Part shown: positions 61,030-64,000 of the stretch, piece after piece
Layout: each line of letters starts with the position of its first letter
Position numbering within the stretch: the first letter of the stretch is position 1
From: Parablautia intestinalis
GTDB lineage: Bacteria > Bacillota > Clostridia > Lachnospirales > Lachnospiraceae
DNA length: 64,000 nucleotides
Reading direction: 5' to 3'
Assembly (NCBI GenBank): GCA_003612395.1
Contig: RAYQ01000009.1
Coordinates: 116,032 to 180,031, forward strand
The notes under the pieces: generated by a model
Told to the model about the DNA's origin: nothing
The model's database searches: none
The model's input: the letters and a program-made list of their open reading frames with translations, nothing else
Translations under genes and position numbers: made by a program

Positions 61030-63918
61030 TCAAAATACAGGACTGCCGTCTGTAAAGACATATTGAATATCTGGCTTTAACTCTTTATAACTCTTAGGTA
61101 TTTTCTTCACTATTTGTTCCCTTCTTATTTTACCTGGCTCTATAATATATTTCTTTATTGCCCCTAAAAATAAAATGCTCCATCCCTCGCGTACCCCTTT
61201 TACATATTGTGCATTTTCCTTTTCCGTTTCCAATTCCGCCAGTCTTATTTGTTCTTGTTTATTCAATTTTCTTGGCGCAATAAATGCAAACAGTGCCGGA
61301 CTTATTTTATCCTCCCTTGTCAGCCTACCGTAATCAGATAATTCATACAGCCAATAGCTTCTTTGTATTTCTCCGATTTCACCTACATAACAATCAACTT
61401 TTTCAAAACGATCTTTGCGTTTTATTCCTATACCATAATAAGGATGTATCAAAACCGGATCTAATGTTGCAATACCGCATAATCCATTTCCATAAGAAGC
61501 TATTGTTTTGCACCTTTTTGTCATCGGTTTTATAACCTCTTCTTCTTGTAGTTGATTAAATAGATCGGGAGAGACAATTGGCCATAACCTATTTACTAAA
61601 TCATATTCTGCATATTCCCCATTCCATTCATCTGCCTTAACCACCACAGAATGTAAGGATATATTCTCACTATCATGATTATGTTGAGAATATTGCAATT
61701 TTGTATAAGTTCCTCCTAATACAAACACCTTGTCTTCTTCTACAGACAATTTATCAGCATTTATCATTCTTCCTATTAATATTTGCCTTATTACCTCTTG
61801 GTATTGCAAAAAATTGGTATTCTCAATTGATAAAGTTCTTTCATTAAATAAATCCTGTATTGATATTTTGTTATCACTCAATGCCAATCCGCCAATCCTT
61901 GCCCTGGCATATTCTGTATCTTTTAATAAACAAATAATATCACTTGCCAAAAATGGAAATTTTCGTACTATAATTTTAAAGACCAGTGAGAGTTCTTCAC
62001 TCTCTATATTTATTGACTCAGTTTTTAAATGTTCTAATACTATATGCTTTACCTCTAATATAAACTTCTCCCGTAATTTTTTCAGTTCTTCATCCATATC
62101 CGGCCAATTTACAATTGAATTTCGATCAACTGATAAGGATGGACGATTCTCTCCATAATAATTTAAAATACTATGATTTAAAATATCTGCTCCTAAAATA
62201 TCTCCAATCTCATTAAAAATATTTATGCGCTCATCAATGAGTACGCCATCTACATATATATGACCGGTTTTATCCCCTATAAAATGACAAAAGTCAAACA
62301 GCTTAATATCTACACTGCCTATATTTTTCTTTGGAAGTGACAAACATGAATATATCTCTAAATTTTCTTTTTTCACCTTTATAACATAATCTTCTATCAT
62401 GTTACGTTTTGCGTTATATTCTTTATATGGATTCAAACTCCCGTCTAAATAATGATATTGGCTCCACAGCATTTCAACATCTGAATTACTTATTCCATTA
62501 TAAACTCTGGCATCAAAGATTGATATACTTTGATATATCTCCCTACAAGTTCCTTCCTCATCCTTAATACAGATATCTATGTTGGGAGTCATAATGCCTA
62601 TCTGTTTACTTATAATATAAAATAGATTTCCGCCTAAAGTATTTATATCACAAACACTTTCTTCTATTTTCTCATTATGACTCATAAGGGCCAGCGGCAT
62701 CTTGGCAAAATATTTAGCGTTTACATTTTTCTCAAATTCAGGTTTTAAATATAGCTTAATGATTGTGCCATGATCTCCTAAAAGTTCCTTATCTAACTGA
62801 CTTGTCTTTGTATAATAAAAATGTTCACTTACGCCTTCAAGGATAAAACTCATGTATTTATTCGGCTCCTCGTAATACACTGTAGAAACACCTATTCTGT
62901 CAGCCAGCATATATCCCGACAAAATACCTATTCCAAACTGTGATGTCGGCTTCACCCCAAATGCCCAATCTGTATTTTTTCTTGCAAACTCTCTTGACTT
63001 ATAATAAGAATTTCCTATGTGTAAAAAGCAATTCTTTATAATATAGGCATTCATTCCCGTACCATGATCTAAACAATAAATATACTTTCTTTCAATGCCA
63101 TGAACACATTCCTTTTCTACACCAAATTCTATTTCAAGCTTCTTGATAATACCTCTCTTATTGTTATATGATAACATGCATTTTGATGCATCCAACGCGT
63201 TTTGATAAACTTCCCGTAAGCATAAATATTCATCTTTATACAATTGAATGCCCGTCAATAAATCCAGTATTTTTGCCTGATTAATAACAAATTTTAAATC
63301 TTTATCCGGCTTAAAATTTTCTTCATCATATTTAATTTCCTGGCGATTTACTGTCATTTCTAGAGGAATTGCATACGGTACTATATTTACCCGACTAGAA
63401 ACACCCCACCGATTTCTTAAAATATAATAATTATCAATTTCTTTGTCCACCCAATCTAAGTAATCTTGAATAAAATAGTAAATATCTGGTTCCTTGCAAT
63501 ACGCCATATATTTTATACAAACATTGCCATTTTCTTGATATATCTCATATGTCAGTTCTTGGAACTTTGCTTTCCAATGCATAAAACTTGTTTCATCCGT
63601 TATCTGCTTCTCGGCAAATAACGATAAAGGCGCTCTGTCAGCACTAAAATGAATAACATCTCCCAATCGCAGCAACATTGCTACAAATTGAATATTAGAT
63701 GAACTTCCCATCCAATCTTTTCTTTCCAATTCTAAAGTAAATAGTTTCTCTGGCTCCTCGCCATGACATCTACATATTTTTGCTAAATCTTCTGTAAAAT
63801 ACTGTGCGCATCTGTCGCCTAATGCTGTACAAAATCTTCTTTTTAATGCGGATATGTTTTCAACAACTCTAATATGATGTGTTTTCCTTATATATTCGCT
63901 TCGTATCATTTTGCTCAT
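61030..63918 (-). CDS. HD / HSP90-like GHKL ATPase protein
   Basis: A 962-residue protein. Residues about 5-100 have features of an HD-type helical domain (RKTHHIRV, ICRCHGEE, AMLLRLGDVIHFSADRAP). Residues about 220-400 form a GHKL (HSP90/MutL/gyrase B) ATPase: REVYQNALDASKC (N box), CLDHGTGMNAY (G1) and SQFGIGILSGYM (G2), like HtpG. The remaining 560 residues are not recognised. AT-rich. It ends 43 bp before the AAA ATPase gene, so it likely belongs to the same operon. The ATG at 63918 lies 11 bp after the stop of the preceding frame; a GTG at 63942 is an alternative. Function unknown; may be a remodelling ATPase in a defence system. Confidence 0.75.
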   Translation of the reverse strand: MSKMIRSEYIRKTHHIRVVENISALKRRFCTALGDRCAQYFTEDLAKICRCHGEEPEKLFTLELERKDWMGSSSNIQFVAMLLRLGDVIHFSADRAPLSLFAEKQITDETSFMHWKAKFQELTYEIYQENGNVCIKYMAYCKEPDIYYFIQDYLDWVDKEIDNYYILRNRWGVSSRVNIVPYAIPLEMTVNRQEIKYDEENFKPDKDLKFVINQAKILDLLTGIQLYKDEYLCLREVYQNALDASKCMLSYNNKRGIIKKLEIEFGVEKECVHGIERKYIYCLDHGTGMNAYIIKNCFLHIGNSYYKSREFARKNTDWAFGVKPTSQFGIGILSGYMLADRIGVSTVYYEEPNKYMSFILEGVSEHFYYTKTSQLDKELLGDHGTIIKLYLKPEFEKNVNAKYFAKMPLALMSHNEKIEESVCDINTLGGNLFYIISKQIGIMTPNIDICIKDEEGTCREIYQSISIFDARVYNGISNSDVEMLWSQYHYLDGSLNPYKEYNAKRNMIEDYVIKVKKENLEIYSCLSLPKKNIGSVDIKLFDFCHFIGDKTGHIYVDGVLIDERINIFNEIGDILGADILNHSILNYYGENRPSLSVDRNSIVNWPDMDEELKKLREKFILEVKHIVLEHLKTESINIESEELSLVFKIIVRKFPFLASDIICLLKDTEYARARIGGLALSDNKISIQDLFNERTLSIENTNFLQYQEVIRQILIGRMINADKLSVEEDKVFVLGGTYTKLQYSQHNHDSENISLHSVVVKADEWNGEYAEYDLVNRLWPIVSPDLFNQLQEEEVIKPMTKRCKTIASYGNGLCGIATLDPVLIHPYYGIGIKRKDRFEKVDCYVGEIGEIQRSYWLYELSDYGRLTREDKISPALFAFIAPRKLNKQEQIRLAELETEKENAQYVKGVREGWSILFLGAIKKYIIEPGKIRREQIVKKIPKSYKELKPDIQYVFTDGSPVF

Positions 63919-63929
63919 ATTATAATAAC

Positions 63930-64000
63930 TCAAACTTCCCACACTACTTCCGGGAATAAAGCCTTGATAAATGCCGGTTGGGATACAAACCAGTTAATCA
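63930..64000 (-). CDS. C-terminal end of an upstream gene (partial)
   Basis: The last 22 codons of a frame read protein-like (INWFVSQPAFIKALFPEVVW) and end in a TGA at 63930-63932, just before the HSP90-like gene. The gene continues outside the window. It is too short to identify. Confidence 0.4.
   Translation of the reverse strand, partial: INWFVSQPAFIKALFPEVVWEV

Overview
The window looks like a chromosomal segment of a gut-type Lachnospiraceae bacterium (Clostridia; genus not resolved). This rests on low-to-moderate GC, strong AGGAGG ribosome binding sites, many lipoprotein solute-binding proteins with an L-x-G-C lipobox, YesM/YesN two-component pairs beside CUT1 sugar transporters, and small families typical of the group (DUF5721, DUF3737, DUF1858). 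No insertion sequence, integrase, CRISPR array or rRNA gene was seen.

Layout. 1-5.3 kb (minus): a CUT1 sugar ABC transporter (binding protein, two permeases) followed by a GH38-like glycosidase cut by the window edge. 5.6-13.8 kb (minus): a YesN/YesM two-component system, a second CUT1 transporter (two permeases, binding protein) and an alpha/beta-hydrolase esterase; this yesN is split by a frameshift at a run of nine G. 13.9-16.3 kb: tRNA-Leu, a YbaK deacylase, a nitroreductase, and a barstar gene behind a barnase-type RNase made as a lipoprotein. 16.5-19.1 kb (plus): an orphan hybrid histidine kinase. 19.4-25.7 kb (minus): an oligopeptide ABC transporter operon with hairpin repeats in its intergenic gaps. 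25.8-28.5 kb: DUF3737 protein, methyltransferase, and a seven-gene tRNA operon with a consensus promoter and a terminator. 28.8-31.6 kb: VOC protein, BlaI-type repressor, YkgJ-type protein, and the alkylation-repair pair ogt-tag. 31.9-44.4 kb: mostly single genes (secreted protein, O-antigen ligase-like protein, Rpn-like nuclease with a 24-bp tandem repeat, DUF1015, proB, RACo-like ATPase, rRNA methyltransferase, trpS, DUF5721, two charged hypothetical proteins). 44.5-49.5 kb: a WYL-helicase-nuclease protein and an NhaC antiporter. 49.6-58.1 kb (minus): a third glycan locus with intact YesM/YesN, CUT1 transporter and sulfatase. 58.4-64 kb: a DUF1858 protein, then an AT-rich block with a TOPRIM-like protein, an OLD-like AAA ATPase and a large HD/HSP90-like ATPase. 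That block is the best candidate here for an uncharacterised, probably defensive, system.

The three CUT1 loci appear to serve glycan scavenging, each ending in a different trimming enzyme (glycosidase, esterase, sulfatase), two of them under YesM/YesN control. Intergenic spaces carry several families of small structured repeats, including tandem pairs of about 38-nt hairpins, a two-hairpin element of about 90 nt placed at stop codons, and a structured element of about 150 nt in the peptide transporter operon.
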